61,232 bases of DNA from CAVSEK01 sp963726975 (GCA_963726975.1 CAVSEK010000005.1:1-61232); one strand, 5' to 3'; numbered from the stretch's first letter, positions 8,521 to 23,340 are shown. A program made the numbers and translations. Notes: a model not told the origin generated them from the letters alone.

Positions 8521-11210
8521 TCAGCGCAGGTGCGCCGGGCCCTGCGCCGTGAGGCGCCGGGGCCCCCGCTCGGGGTCCACCCCGGCGGGCAGCAGCCGCA
8601 CGCCCGCGTGCAGGACGACGGTGCCCCGGTCGCCCACGAGCACCGGGTCGAGCAGCACCTCGGCCAGCGCGGGCACCTCCTCGGCCAGCCGGGCCACCCG
8701 CAGCAGCACGTCCTGCAGGGCCGCCGTGTCGGTGCCCTGCAGCAGCTGCGCACCGCGGATCTCGCGGACGAGGTCGGCCGCGTCGAGGTCGGTGAGCGGC
8801 AGCGTGCGGGTGAGGGGGTCGGCGAGCAGGTCGGCGGCGACGCCGCCCAGCCGCAGCGAGACCAGCGGGCCGACCGCCGGGTCGGTCACCAGGCGGACGA
8901 CCGTGGACACCCCGGGCGGGGCCATCGGCTGCACGAGCAGGTCGCCCCCGCCGACCAGGGCGCGCACCCGCTGCCAGGCCTCGCGCAGCTCCTCGGGGCC
9001 CGTCGAGGCCGAGCTGGACGGCGCCGACGTCGGCCCGGTTGCGCCACCGCGCCTCGGCGCTCTTGAGCACGACCGGCCAGCCCAGCTCCTCGGCCTCGGC
9101 GAGGGCCTCGTCCAGCGAGGCGGGGTAGGCGGTGCGCCACACCCGTACGCCGACCGTGGCGAGCAGCTCGCCGCTCTCCCCGGGCGGCAACCACTCGCCG
9201 TCCTCGCGGTGGCGCCGCGCGACCTCGCGCGACCGCTCGCCGTGCACCCCCTCGAGCTCCGGGACCTCGCCCTGCGGCCGGGCGCGCCACCGCGCGTACG
9301 CGGCCGCCCGGGCCAGCGCCAGCGCGGCCGCCTCCGGCGAGGCGTACGACGGCACCGACCCCCGCCCGGGACCGGGGTCCGGGCCCGGCAGGCGCGCGTC
9401 GACGGCCGGCTCGACGACCGCGAGCCCGGCCGGCACCCCGTCCTGGCCCAGGTAGGACGCGAGCACCGGCAGCCCGCCCTCCTGCGAGACCTCCAGCAGC
9501 ACCGCCGCGAGCGCCGCGGCGTCGGGGTGCGGCGTGACGAGGGCCAGCACGGCGTCGACCGCTCCGGACCGGCAGACCAGCCGCAGCGCGGCGCGCAGCT
9601 GCTCCGCGCCCGTGAGGGGCCCGAGGTCGACGGGGTTGGCGGTCTCGGTCGTCCCGGCGAGCGCCCGCAAGGAGGTCCGCACGTCCTCGGCCAGCTCCGG
9701 GACGACGAGACCGGCGGCCACGCAGGCGTCCCTCGCGAGGGCGGCCAGCGCGCTGGAGGTGCCGACGATGCCCACCCGCCGACCCTGGGGCAGCGGCTGG
9801 AGCGTGAGCAGCTGCCCCGCCTCGAACAGCTGCGCGAGGGTGTCGACCCGCACCACGCCCGCCGACCGGAAGAGCGCGTCGACGGCCACGTCGCGGGCGC
9901 CCCGACCGCTCTTGAGCGCGACGACCGGCTTGCTCCGCCCGACGACGCGGGCGATGCGGGCGAACTTGCGCGGGTTGCCGAAGCCCTGCAGGTGCATGAG
10001 CACGACGTCGGTCGCCGGGTCGGCCTGCCAGTACTGCAGCAGGTCGTTGCCCGAGACGTCGGCGCGGTCCCCGATCGAGACGAAGGTCGACAGCCCGGCG
10101 CGCCGGCGGGTCGCCTCGGACAGGAAGGTGCCGGCCAGCGCACCGGACTGGCTGAACACGCCGATCCGCCCCGACGGCGGGGAACCCGCGGCGAAGGTCG
10201 CGTGCAGCCGGACCGCGGGGTCGGCGTTGACGATGCCCATCGCGTTCGGGCCCGATGAGGCGCATCCCGCCGTCGCGGGCGACCTGGACGACCTCGGCCA
10301 GCCGGGCGCGGCCCTCCTCGCCGGCGTCGGCGAAGCCGCCGGACACCACGACGAGCCCGCGCACGCGCTTCTCGGAGCAGGCGCGCACGGCCTCGAGCAC
10401 CTGGGCCGCGGGCAGCGCCACCACGGCGAGGTCGACGTCGTCGGGGACGTCGCGCACGTCGGCCCACGCGCGTACGGACAGCACGTGCGGAGCGGACGGG
10501 TTGACCGGGTAGACCGGTCCGGCGAAGCCGTGCGCGAGCAGCGAGCGGAAGACCTCGTGCCCGGCCGTGCCCGGCTCCCGGGAGGCCCCGACGACGGCCA
10601 CGGCCGCCGGAGCCAGCAGACGGGCCACCGAGCGCGCCTCGGCGCGGTGCTCCCGCGCGCGGACGACCTCGACGGAGGCCGGTGTCTCCTGGATGGGGAA
10701 CGTGAGCTCGACGTAGCCGTCGGCCATCTCGCGGGAGATCTCGAACCCGGCGCTGCGGAAGACGGCGAGCATCCGGCGGTTCTGCGGCAGCACGTCGGCG
10801 ACGAAGCGCTGCACCCCGCGCTCGCGGGCCGCCGCCTCCATGTGCTCGAGCAGCAGCGCGCCGAGCCCGCGCCCCTGGTGGGCGTCCTCGACGACGACCG
10901 CGACCTCGGCGTCGTCGGTGCCCGGGTAGCGGGCGTAGCGGCACACGCCCACGATCTCGTCGCGCAGGACCGCGACGACCGCGGCGCGCTCGTCGTGGTC
11001 CACGGTCGTGAAGCGCTCGACGTCGCGCGCCGGCAGCGTGCGGACCATGGAGAAGAACCGGTTGTAGACGCTCTCCGGGGACAGGCGCCCGTGGAACGCG
11101 CGCAACCGCTCGGCGTCGGCGGGCGTGATGGGACGGACGTGCACCGTGCCGCCGTCGGCCAGCACGACGTCGGCCTCCCAGTGCCGGGGGTAGGGCACGG
11201 GCTCGCTCAC
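8521..11210 (-). CDS. GNAT-acyl-CoA synthetase (Pat-type protein acetyltransferase), two frameshifts
   Basis: Large fused protein, about 895 residues after correction: an N-terminal GNAT acetyltransferase (about residues 20-190, CoA-binding loop EDAHQGRGLGALLLEHM), a CoA-binding Rossmann domain (AVAVVGASREPGTAGHEVFRSL), succinyl-CoA-ligase-like domains (GRIGVFSQSGALAG, VGIVGTSSALAAL, TANPVDLGPLTGAEQL) and a C-terminal ATP-grasp part (GWPVVLKSAEARWRNRADVGAV). Relatives of this type acetylate lysines, for example on acyl-CoA synthetases. Start GTG 11210. The frame is broken twice, each by one surplus base in a G/C run: about 10248-10253 (GPNAMG restored on removal) and about 8995-9001 (DGPEELREAW restored). 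Both look like homopolymer errors. Confidence 0.88.
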
Positions 11211-11300
11211 GCCGCCATCCTGCCCGCTGCTGGGGATGACAGGCGTGCGACAGGGGCCCGAGCAGGCGTAGGCCTGCCCGGTGCGGGAGACAACAGGGGT

Positions 11301-11741
11301 GTGCAGACGCCCTCCGCCCTCCGCCGGCTCGACGAGCGCGTGCTCGGCAGGGCCGGGCGACGCCGACGTGACGAGCGCCCGGTCGACCACGACGGCGACA
11401 CCCGGGTCGTCGAGGTCGAGCGGCGGCCCGCCGGCGACGGCGGCCGGGAGGTCGCGTCGGTCGTGCTGCGGGTCTCCCGCCTCGTCTTCGTGCTGCTGGC
11501 GGCCGTCGTGCTGCTCGGCATCGTCTTCACCGCGCTGCCCACGAACGCCGACAACGTTCTCGTGCGCAACGTCCTGTCGGTCGCCGAGGACGCCACCGGT
11601 CCCTTCCGGGACGTCTTCACGCCGTCGTCCGCGGACAAGCGGCTGTACGCGAACTACGCGCTGGCCGCGGGCGTCTACCTCGTCGCCGGCGCGCTGCTGG
11701 GGCGGTACGCGGACCGGCTGGCCGCACGACGCACCGTCTGA
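11301..11741 (+). CDS. Two-TM membrane protein of unknown function
   Basis: 146 residues from GTG 11301, with GGGAG about 9 nt upstream, divergent from the Pat-type gene. The first about 50 residues are highly charged (Arg/Asp), then VLRVSRLVFVLLAAVVLLGIVFTAL forms a first membrane helix, a 30-residue loop (DNVLVRNVLSVAEDATGPFRDVF) and a second helix YALAAGVYLVAGALLGRYADRL. Many actinobacteria have a similar short membrane protein with the NADN..V motif, but I cannot name a function. A convergent hairpin follows at 11756-11791. Confidence 0.7.
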   Translation: MQTPSALRRLDERVLGRAGRRRRDERPVDHDGDTRVVEVERRPAGDGGREVASVVLRVSRLVFVLLAAVVLLGIVFTALPTNADNVLVRNVLSVAEDATGPFRDVFTPSSADKRLYANYALAAGVYLVAGALLGRYADRLAARRTV

Positions 11742-11755
11742 CGGAGCGAGCGCAG

Positions 11756-11791
11756 GTCCGCCGCGCCGCCTCTGCGGTGCCCGCGGCGGAC
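11756..11791. terminator. Hairpin between convergent genes
   Basis: Ten-base inverted repeat (11756-11765 and 11782-11791) enclosing a smaller 4-bp hairpin (11766-11769 with 11774-11777). It lies between the stop of the membrane protein at 11741 and the stop of the opposite gene at 11830, so it can serve as a two-way terminator. Confidence 0.6.
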
Positions 11792-11829
11792 GCCGGGCCG
11801 ATCAGCCCTGCCGGTCCAGCGCCACCGGC

Positions 11830-14705
11830 TCAGCCGCGGGGACGGTGCCGGTCGAAGCGCACGACCTGCTGGAACGTCGGGCGGTTCTGCCAGTCGATCG
11901 GGCGCACCCCGACGACACCGGCCGTGACCGACCGGATGGAGTCCTGGCCCTTGTCGTAGGTGAGGTCCTTCACCGATCCGACGCCCTGCTGCGACAGCAG
12001 CGCCTGCACGGCGTCGTGCAGCGACGCCCGCAGGTCGGCCCGGCAACGGGCGAGCGAGCCACCGCCGCAGTAGGTGCGGCTGTAGGGCCCGGACACCCGG
12101 CGGCCCAGGACGCTGCGGAGGTCCTTGTCGACGTAGCCGTACCAGGCCACGCCGTTCCACGACGAGCCGAGCCCCTGGCGCGGGTGGTCGTCCAGCCCCT
12201 TGGGCAGCTCGCGGACCAGCCCGCCGAGGGTGCCGGCCAGCACCGCCTGCGGCAGGGGCGTGCCGGCGCCGACGCCGCTGCCCTGCGGGTCCCACCAGGC
12301 GTCGAGCAGCGCCACGGCGGCCTGGTAGCCGTACTCGCCGTTGCGGTTGCGGTCGACCCGCTGGGCCCCGCCGCGCACCCAGTTGCGCAGGGTGGCCACC
12401 GCCGCGGCGTCGGCGGGGTCGGACGGCGTGCCGACGACGGCGAGGACCTCGGGCAGCAGCTGCGACGCGCGGACGTCCTCGGTGGCGGCGCCCTCCATGA
12501 CGTCGACGAGGCCCTCGCGGGTGATCTTGCCCCGCGACAGGGCGGCCTCCAGCCGGTCCTCGAGGGCGAGCGAGCGGTAGACCGCGCCGTAGCCCCACTG
12601 GTTGTCGGCCGCCGCGAAGCCCGGGGCCGTCTTGTTGTTCCAGCTGACCAGGTAGCCGCGTGAGGGGTCGGTCACGCGCGGGTGGGCCGAGAAGGGCAGC
12701 GTGCCCACGTCGTCGTAGGCCGGGTCGCCCCAGTGCGGCAGGTCCCAGTCGTAGCCGGAGCGCCGCTGCGGCAGCAGCCCGGACGAGAAGTAGGAGATGT
12801 CGCGGTCGTCGGCGTAGAACCAGTTGAACGTGTAGTCGATCGCCGAGACGGCGCGCTGGAAGCTCGCGGCGTCGTGGACGTAGTCCGGGTCCTGCAGCCG
12901 GGCGAAGCCGATGACCGAGTCGACCTCGTGCCCGTAGGTCGTGCGCTGGGACACCACGGCGACCGGCGCGCCCCCGACCGTGGTGCGGCCCTGGACGACA
13001 CCGTGCCGGGTCTTGAGGACCTGGAAGCGCAGCGTCTGCGGCTCGCCGGGGGCCGTGGCGTTCGGAGTGGTCTCCTCGGTGTGGACGTAGGCCTCCATGG
13101 GCCGGCACTCGCTGCCCACGCGGTAGGACGTCGACCGCACCGTCGGCGCGGAGCCGTCCGTGGTGCAGAGCCGCTCGACGATCGTGTCCACGATGTCGTT
13201 GCTCGCCGACGTGGCCGACCAGGCGTAGTCGGCGCCGTGGCCGAGCTCGACGACGAGGTTGGTGCCGGCGAAGGACACGCCCCGGGCGGCGATGCCCGGG
13301 CCGCGCAGGTCCTGCTCGACGAGCAGCTGCGGGGTGTAGTAGCCGGTCTGCGGCCCGAAGACGACCGTCGGGTGGCCGTCGGCGGAGTGCGCGGCGTCGA
13401 CGAGCAGGGCGTTGCTCATGCCGTGGGTGCGCAGGCCCAGGTCGATGGGGCCGAACGGGCCGTCGACGACGCCGAGGGCGGGGTCGGCCGTCGCGCGGGG
13501 ACCGGGTGGCGCGTCGAGCCGGTCGCCGCTGCCGGGTGCCGTCGCGGCCGGGTCGAGGTCGGGCAGCGCCACGCCGGGGCGGCCCGGGGCCACCCCGCCC
13601 CCGCCGTAGCGCTGCCGCACCGGCGAGGTCGCCGGTGCCTCCGGGTCGTCCTTCTCCCGCAGGTCGTCGAAGATCCGGCGGGCCTCGACCGCGCCGTACT
13701 GCTCGCGCAGCTGCTGGAACCAGCGGGCGTTGGCCTCCTCGCCGCCGCCGCCCTTGCCGAAGATCCCGCCGACGAGCGAGGCGATGTAGACGATGTCGGC
13801 CCGCGTGTAGGGCGTCGGCGGCTTCTGCAGCGCGGCGTACTCCACCGGGCAGTCGACGCCGAACCCGGCGCCCACGACACCGGGCAGGGGCAGCGGGACC
13901 GACAGCGGGCACAGCGCGGCCTGCGCGTCGTTCATCCCCTGCAGCATGGCGTCGACGCCGCGCAGCATCTTCTCGCCCTCGGCGCCGTAGCGCTGCACCA
14001 CCGCGGCGATCTGGGCGTCGGCCTGCTCGACCGTGTACGGCGCCAGGCGCAGCTGCTCGGAGTCCATGTGGATGTTCGCGGGCGTCGCGCCGACGAACTC
14101 GGCCATCCGGGCCGCCCCGGTGTGGCGCAGGACGTCGGTGAGGAACATCCGGTCCTGGACGTTGGCCCAGCCCGCGCCGTACTCGACGTCCTCGAAGGTC
14201 GCGCCGGTGATGTGCGGCACGCCCGCCCGGTCGCGCACGACCGTGACCCCGGGCCGCGGCGTCTCGGTCGACACGACGTCCGCCGGGTCCACCCCGAGCC
14301 GGGCGTCCTTGAAGTAGGTCGTCAGGTCGGCGCCGCTCAGCTGCCCGGGCGAGGTGCGGGCCAGCGCGTCGTACATCTCCAGCTGGTCGGCGAAGTTGGT
14401 CGGGGTCGTCGGCGTGGCCGTCGTGAGCGGCCCCTGCGGGTTGCCCGGGGTCGCGACGACGTCCGGCAGGCGGGTGATGCCGAGCTGCAGCAGCTGCGGG
14501 ACGGCGACGTTGCCCCGAGACCCGGGCGGCAGCACGTTGAGCACCTGGCCGTCGGAGCTGTAGGACGACAGGTCCGGGGAGCTCCCGGACCTGTCGCGGG
14601 GACGACCGCGGGGACGACCGCGGGGACGACCGCGGGCCCGGCCGCCGCGGCGACCCCGGCGGCGAGGACGAGCGACAGCGGGACGGCGAGCAGGTGCGGG
14701 CGCAC
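11830..14705 (-). CDS. Secreted penicillin-acylase-family Ntn hydrolase (frameshift in leader)
   Basis: Exported N-terminal-nucleophile amidohydrolase, about 958 residues. It is made as a precursor that cleaves itself before a Ser. The putative nucleophile is the Ser in THGMSNALLV (about residue 430), matching the SNAW/SNAL pattern of penicillin acylases. The preceding alpha-chain part has GVTVVRDRAGVPHI and YGAGWANVQDRMFLTD; the beta chain has DYAWSATSASNDIVD and GYLVSWNNKTAPG. GTG 14705, with GGAGG just upstream, opens a signal peptide (HLLAVPLSLVLAAGVAAAAG) followed by a VVPA repeat. One base is missing at about 14590-14597, where the leader frame must join the mature frame. Natural substrate unknown; acyl-homoserine lactones or beta-lactams are possibilities from the family. 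Confidence 0.88.
14595..14630. repeat. Three tandem 12-bp repeats in a signal-peptide linker
   Basis: The unit CGCGGGGACGAC occurs three times in a row, and a fourth begins. On the minus strand it encodes a V-V-P-A repeat just after the signal peptide of the penicillin-acylase-like protein. The adjoining frame break suggests slippage, either in the genome or in sequencing. Confidence 0.85.
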
Positions 14706-14826
14706 GGGACCTCCGGCAGACGGGTGGACGCGGACCACCTTCGCCGGAGGGTCCGACACTTCCTGCCCGTCCACAAGGGGGTCCGTGCGGCGGGTGCTGC
14801 GGCGCGCGGCAGGGGACGATGACGGC

Positions 14827-19494
<4,668 letters not shown>

Positions 19495-19515
19495 CCGGCT
19501 CCGCCGGACGCAGGC

Positions 19516-20106
19516 TCAGCCGCGCGGTGCCCGGCCGGTCAGCCCGAGGAGGCGCTGCTGCAGCGGGGCGTCGTCGGCCACCTCGACCCGAGGGCCGAAC
19601 ACGCCCATGGCGCGCCACTGCTCGGCCTCCGGCAGGAACGCGTCCCACATCGCCTGCACCAGCCGCGGGTCGAGCGTGTCGTCGACGCCGACCACCCGGG
19701 CCAGGTCGACCGCCCGCAGTCCGCGGAACGCGACGAGGTGCCAGAGCCCGTCGCGCGCGGGGAACTCCCCGTAGGAGAAGTGCAGGGGGCGGCCGAGGTC
19801 GTCGAGCTCCTGAGCCGCCGCCACGCCGCGCTCGACCAGCGCCGTGAAGGACGTGCGCGGGTCGTCGCCGAGCAGCTCGCCGTCGTGCGCGGTGCCGACC
19901 TCCTGCGCCGTCCGCCCGGCGAGGACGTCGGGCACCCACGCCTCGTCGTACGCGTGGTAGCCGATCACCTGGCGCAGGCTGACCGGCTCGCCGCCTCGTC
20001 GCGCGAAGGAGTCGGGCAGCTGCTGGTCCCACTGGTCGTCGCGGACCTGCTGCACCACGTGGTCCAGCGCGCGGTCGGCGAGCACGAAGGCCTCGGTCGG
20101 CGTCAT
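19516..20106 (-). CDS. TIGR03086-type (DinB/MDMPI-like) metal-binding protein
   Basis: 196 residues. The four-helix-bundle, DinB/maleylpyruvate-isomerase-like pattern is visible: an N-terminal ALDHVVQQVRDDQWDQQLPD, RQVIGYHAYDEAWVPDVLAG with a candidate metal His, and LHFSYGEFPARDGLWHLVAFRGLRAVDLARVVG with a second His. In actinobacteria such proteins are often mycothiol-dependent thiol transferases or of unknown activity. It is convergent with lhr (21-bp gap), and a strong hairpin lies before its start. The exact reaction cannot be told. Confidence 0.75.
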   Translation of the reverse strand: MTPTEAFVLADRALDHVVQQVRDDQWDQQLPDSFARRGGEPVSLRQVIGYHAYDEAWVPDVLAGRTAQEVGTAHDGELLGDDPRTSFTALVERGVAAAQELDDLGRPLHFSYGEFPARDGLWHLVAFRGLRAVDLARVVGVDDTLDPRLVQAMWDAFLPEAEQWRAMGVFGPRVEVADDAPLQQRLLGLTGRAPRG

Positions 20107-20185
20107 GGCTGCTCCCCCCGACCAGGCGTCCCGGCCCCGGTCGCGGGGGACGCTAGACCGCTCCCGCGGCCCGGGACAGTCCCTC

Positions 20186-20236
20186 GCTGCGTCCGCCCGA
20201 CACGCGGCGAGCGTGTCCGCGTCGGGCGGACGCAGC
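20186..20236. repeat. Long hairpin element, copy A
   Basis: Perfect 16-bp inverted repeat (20186-20201 with 20221-20236) around a 19-nt loop that itself holds a 4-bp stem. It lies just after the stop of the esterase-like gene (minus strand), so it can act as its terminator. A second, closely similar element sits at 50328-50370. Both share GTCCGCCCGAC on the left, GTGTCCGCGT in the loop and GGGCGGACG on the right. Confidence 0.85.
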
Positions 20237-20241
20237 AGGGG

Positions 20242-22344
20242 TCAGCGGCGGGCGGGGCAGAGGCCGGTCGCGGTCGAGGTGCCGTCGTAGGCCACCTCAC
20301 CGGTCTGCGGGTTGGGGTAGTGCAGGCAGTTCAGCTCGCGCGGCGACTCGATCGGGACGCGGAACAGGTCGTGGGGCGGGTTGGCCCCCGGCTGGTCGGG
20401 CGCGTCCGGGTCGATCCGCTGGCCGGTCTTGAGGAACGCCGTCAGCTGCAGCTCGGCCTGCTCGCGCCCCTCCAGCGTCGGGTCGGCGAGGAAGCCGTGC
20501 GGGTTCTTCGTGGCGGTGAGGCTCAGGTCGTTGCGGTAGTACGTCACCACGTCGAAGAGGTTCCCGGCCCGGATGATGTTGCCGCTCGTGATGTTCGGGA
20601 CGGTGTTGTCGCCGTAGGCGACCTGGTAGAGCAGGTCCTTGGTGCCGTTGCGGGGATCGAGCCGCAGCAGCGGGGCGTACGTCTCGGGCCCGCCCGGCCG
20701 GCCGTACCAGGTCGCGTACGCCAGGTAGCGCTGCAGGTCCATCGCGCCCGGGACCGGCGAGGTGATCGGCGGGTCGAGCGGGTCCGGGATCGACTCGGTG
20801 AAGCCCTCCAGGCCCGGCCCGCCGTTGAGCAGCGACGGCTTGGAGACCCGCAGCTGGTCGGCCAGCAGGCCGCGGAAGCCCGACAGCCGGGCGATGTCGA
20901 CGATGGGGCCGCCGCCGACGTTGAGGAACCCGCGCTGCGGCAGCGGGTCGGTGCCCATGAGCATGGTCCCGTAGATCGAGCCGAAGGACAGGCCGTAGTA
21001 CATCGGCGGGGCCGTCGACAGGGTCGCCGTCGGGCTCCCGGTGCACCCGGGGACGGTGACGCCCGCCGAGACCGCGCGCAGCAGCGCCATGTTGTCGGAC
21101 GCGGTCTGCTCGAGCCCGCCGCGCAGGCCGTGCAGGGCGTTGGCCGAGGGCTCCTCGGCGACGACCTCGCCGTCCGCCAGCGTCACGCGCTTGGTGGGCT
21201 GGCTGCCCTCGGACTCGCCGATGGTGCCGTCGCCGTCGAGGTCGCGCCCCCGGCCGTACGACAGGAACGTCGTCTGGGCGCCCGGCAGCCCGACCGACAC
21301 GGTGCTCGCCGGGCCGTAGCCGTGGCCGATCGGGTCGGTCGCGATCGTCGCGATGCCCGCCGCGGCGTTCTCGTCGCTGGTGACGAACAGGTCGAAGTAG
21401 CTGCGGGTGAAGCCGGGGCCGTAGACGGCGACCGGCCAGCCGCCGACCGGCGGGACGCCGGCCGGCACGATGAGCGCGACGCCGATCCGCTCCTTGGTGA
21501 CCGCGCGGGGGGTGCGGGTGCTCGCCGTCGGCGCGATGGTCGAGTCGGGCCGGGCGAAGCGCGGCACCTCCAGGCTGCCGAAGGCGTAGCAGCCGGCCCC
21601 CGTGGCCGCCAGGTCGGGCACCGTCGAGCTCGTCCTGGGCGCCGACGGGTCGGCCGAGCGCTGGTCGTTGCGCGTGATGAGCTCGGCGTCGCTGGGCGGG
21701 AAGACCGTCGTCACGCCGTCCTGCTCGAAGCTCAGCGCGCGGTCGGTGATGCCGGCCTGCCGGTAGGCCGTGCCGTCGTCGAGGGCCTTGCGGACCTTGT
21801 CGAGCTCGGTGGTGCCGGACATCGTGGTGAACGGCACCCGCACCGTCTTCGCGATCGGCCGGCCGGAGGTGTCCCGGACCGCCTTGGTGATCACGAGGGT
21901 CTCGCGGGCCCGCTCCGGCAGCTGGGCCTCGGCCGTCGCGGCGAGGGTGTGGCTGACCGGGTCGAAGGTGATCTGCTGGAAGCCCACCCGCCCCTGCGGG
22001 CCGTCGACGTAGAAGCTCGCGCGGGACAGGCTGCGGACGTCGATGTCGCCGCTGAACGGGACGAACACCCGCGGTTGCAGGTCGAAGCCGTCCAGGGTGT
22101 TGAGCAGCCCGAGGGCGTCGCACCGCGAGCGGGTCGCGTCGGTGCACGCCGGCACGGGGAGCGCGACGCGCCGCCCCGTGGCCTGCGTGCGGTCGGGCAC
22201 GGTGAAGCCGTCGTCGGGCAGCACCGCGGTCTCGGGAGTGCTCCCCCGGAGCACCCGCACAGGGGGGCCGTCGGCGACGGCCGGCAGGACCAGGGCCGGA
22301 CTGAGCAGGGCGGCGGCCGCGAGGCCGAGAACGGTGCGTCTCAT
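20242..22344 (-). CDS. Secreted alpha/beta-hydrolase-like protein with an EF-hand loop
   Basis: Large exported protein, 700 residues. ATG 22344 with AAGGAGA upstream opens a clear Sec signal peptide (MRRTVLGLAAAALLSPALVL..AVADG). The first about 210 residues look like a beta-sandwich (FVPFSGDIDVRSLSRASFYVD..VGFQQITFDPVSHTL), as in bacterial Ig-like modules. A hydrolase part follows: GGWPVAVYGPGFTRS, TIATDPIGHG, and the nucleophile elbow YGLSFGS (GxSxG, Ser about residue 451). Between them residues 368-379 form a textbook 12-residue EF-hand loop (DLDGDGTIGESE), suggesting calcium-dependent stability. Esterase or lipase activity is inferred from the elbow; the catalytic Asp/His cannot be assigned with certainty. 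Confidence 0.78.
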   Translation of the reverse strand: MRRTVLGLAAAALLSPALVLPAVADGPPVRVLRGSTPETAVLPDDGFTVPDRTQATGRRVALPVPACTDATRSRCDALGLLNTLDGFDLQPRVFVPFSGDIDVRSLSRASFYVDGPQGRVGFQQITFDPVSHTLAATAEAQLPERARETLVITKAVRDTSGRPIAKTVRVPFTTMSGTTELDKVRKALDDGTAYRQAGITDRALSFEQDGVTTVFPPSDAELITRNDQRSADPSAPRTSSTVPDLAATGAGCYAFGSLEVPRFARPDSTIAPTASTRTPRAVTKERIGVALIVPAGVPPVGGWPVAVYGPGFTRSYFDLFVTSDENAAAGIATIATDPIGHGYGPASTVSVGLPGAQTTFLSYGRGRDLDGDGTIGESEGSQPTKRVTLADGEVVAEEPSANALHGLRGGLEQTASDNMALLRAVSAGVTVPGCTGSPTATLSTAPPMYYGLSFGSIYGTMLMGTDPLPQRGFLNVGGGPIVDIARLSGFRGLLADQLRVSKPSLLNGGPGLEGFTESIPDPLDPPITSPVPGAMDLQRYLAYATWYGRPGGPETYAPLLRLDPRNGTKDLLYQVAYGDNTVPNITSGNIIRAGNLFDVVTYYRNDLSLTATKNPHGFLADPTLEGREQAELQLTAFLKTGQRIDPDAPDQPGANPPHDLFRVPIESPRELNCLHYPNPQTGEVAYDGTSTATGLCPARR

Positions 22345-22416
22345 GACGTCTCCTTCGTCGTGGCCGGCGTCTTCCCCTGCCGGGTGCGCCGCACCCGTCC
22401 TGGGCACAGGTGCGGT

Positions 22417-23340
22417 GTGCCGGAGGGGGACAGCGTCTGGAAGGCGGCCCGCCGCATGGCGGCGGGCCTGGTCGGGCGCACCGTCACGGGCAGCGACTTC
22501 CGGGTGCCGCGCTACGCCACCGCCGACCTGTCGGGGCGCCAGGTCCTCGCCTTCGACAGCCTGGGCAAGCACATGCTCACCCGCTTCAGCGCCGGTCCGG
22601 GCGACGGTGGCCTCACCCTGCACACCCACTTCGAGATGGACGGGTCCTGGCAGCTCGTCGGGCCGGGCAAGCAGCTGCCCGCGACGTTCGACGACGAGGT
22701 GCGCCTGGTGCTGCGCACCGACGGTCCGACGGCGTACGCGCTGCGCGTCCCGGTGCTCGACCTGCTGCCGACCGAGCGCGAGGGCGAGGTCGTCGGGCAC
22801 CTCGGCCCCGACCTGCTCGGCCCCGGCTGGGACGAGGACGAGGCGGTGCGCCGGCTCTCGGCGCAGCCCGACCGACCGGTCGTGGAGGCGGTGCTCGACC
22901 AGAAGGACCTCGCGGGGATCGGCAACCTGTGGGCCGTCGAGACCTGCTACCTGCGCGGGGTCTCCCCCTGGACGCCGGTGCGCGACGTCGACCTGCGGGC
23001 CTTCGTCCGCCTCGCCCGGCGGATGATGCGGCACAGCCTGGAGCACCCGGGGCAGGTGACGACCGGCGACACCCGCCGAGGTCAGACGCACTGGGTGTAC
23101 GGCCGGGCCGAGCGCCCCTGCCGCCGCTGCGGCACGCCGGTGCAGTTCCGCGACTCCACCGGAGCGCCGTACGAGCGCGAGACGTGGTGGTGCCCGGTCT
23201 GCCAGCCCGGGCCGTACCCCTCGCTCGCCGAGCGCCCGACCCGCCCGGGCCTGCGGCGCGGGGTGAACGAGGAGAGCTTCGGCTCGCGCGGCCGCCGGCT
23301 GCGAGGAGGTCCCGGCCTGCACCGCGGCAGGGCAGGATGA
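22417..23340 (+). CDS. nei2: Nei2-type Fpg/Nei DNA glycosylase, first copy
   Basis: Base-excision-repair glycosylase/AP lyase for oxidised bases, 307 residues. GTG 22417 is fixed by the need for Pro at position 2: the protein reads (M)PEGDSVW, giving the catalytic Pro2 and Glu3. An H2TH domain follows (VLDQKDLAGIGNLWAVETCYLRG), then a C-terminal zinc finger CRRC...WWCPVC. A roughly 40-residue Arg/Gly-rich tail extends beyond the finger, longer than usual. Its stop overlaps the next start as ATGA. A second copy lies 330 bp downstream. In mycobacteria the homologue adjoins lhr. Confidence 0.93.
   Translation: MPEGDSVWKAARRMAAGLVGRTVTGSDFRVPRYATADLSGRQVLAFDSLGKHMLTRFSAGPGDGGLTLHTHFEMDGSWQLVGPGKQLPATFDDEVRLVLRTDGPTAYALRVPVLDLLPTEREGEVVGHLGPDLLGPGWDEDEAVRRLSAQPDRPVVEAVLDQKDLAGIGNLWAVETCYLRGVSPWTPVRDVDLRAFVRLARRMMRHSLEHPGQVTTGDTRRGQTHWVYGRAERPCRRCGTPVQFRDSTGAPYERETWWCPVCQPGPYPSLAERPTRPGLRRGVNEESFGSRGRRLRGGPGLHRGRAG

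Noticed and set aside
12682..14826. Long plus-strand extension of the lhr frame upstream of 14827
   Set aside because: It lies antisense to the penicillin-acylase gene and shows only Arg/Ala/Gly-rich shadow composition; lhr homology starts at 14827.
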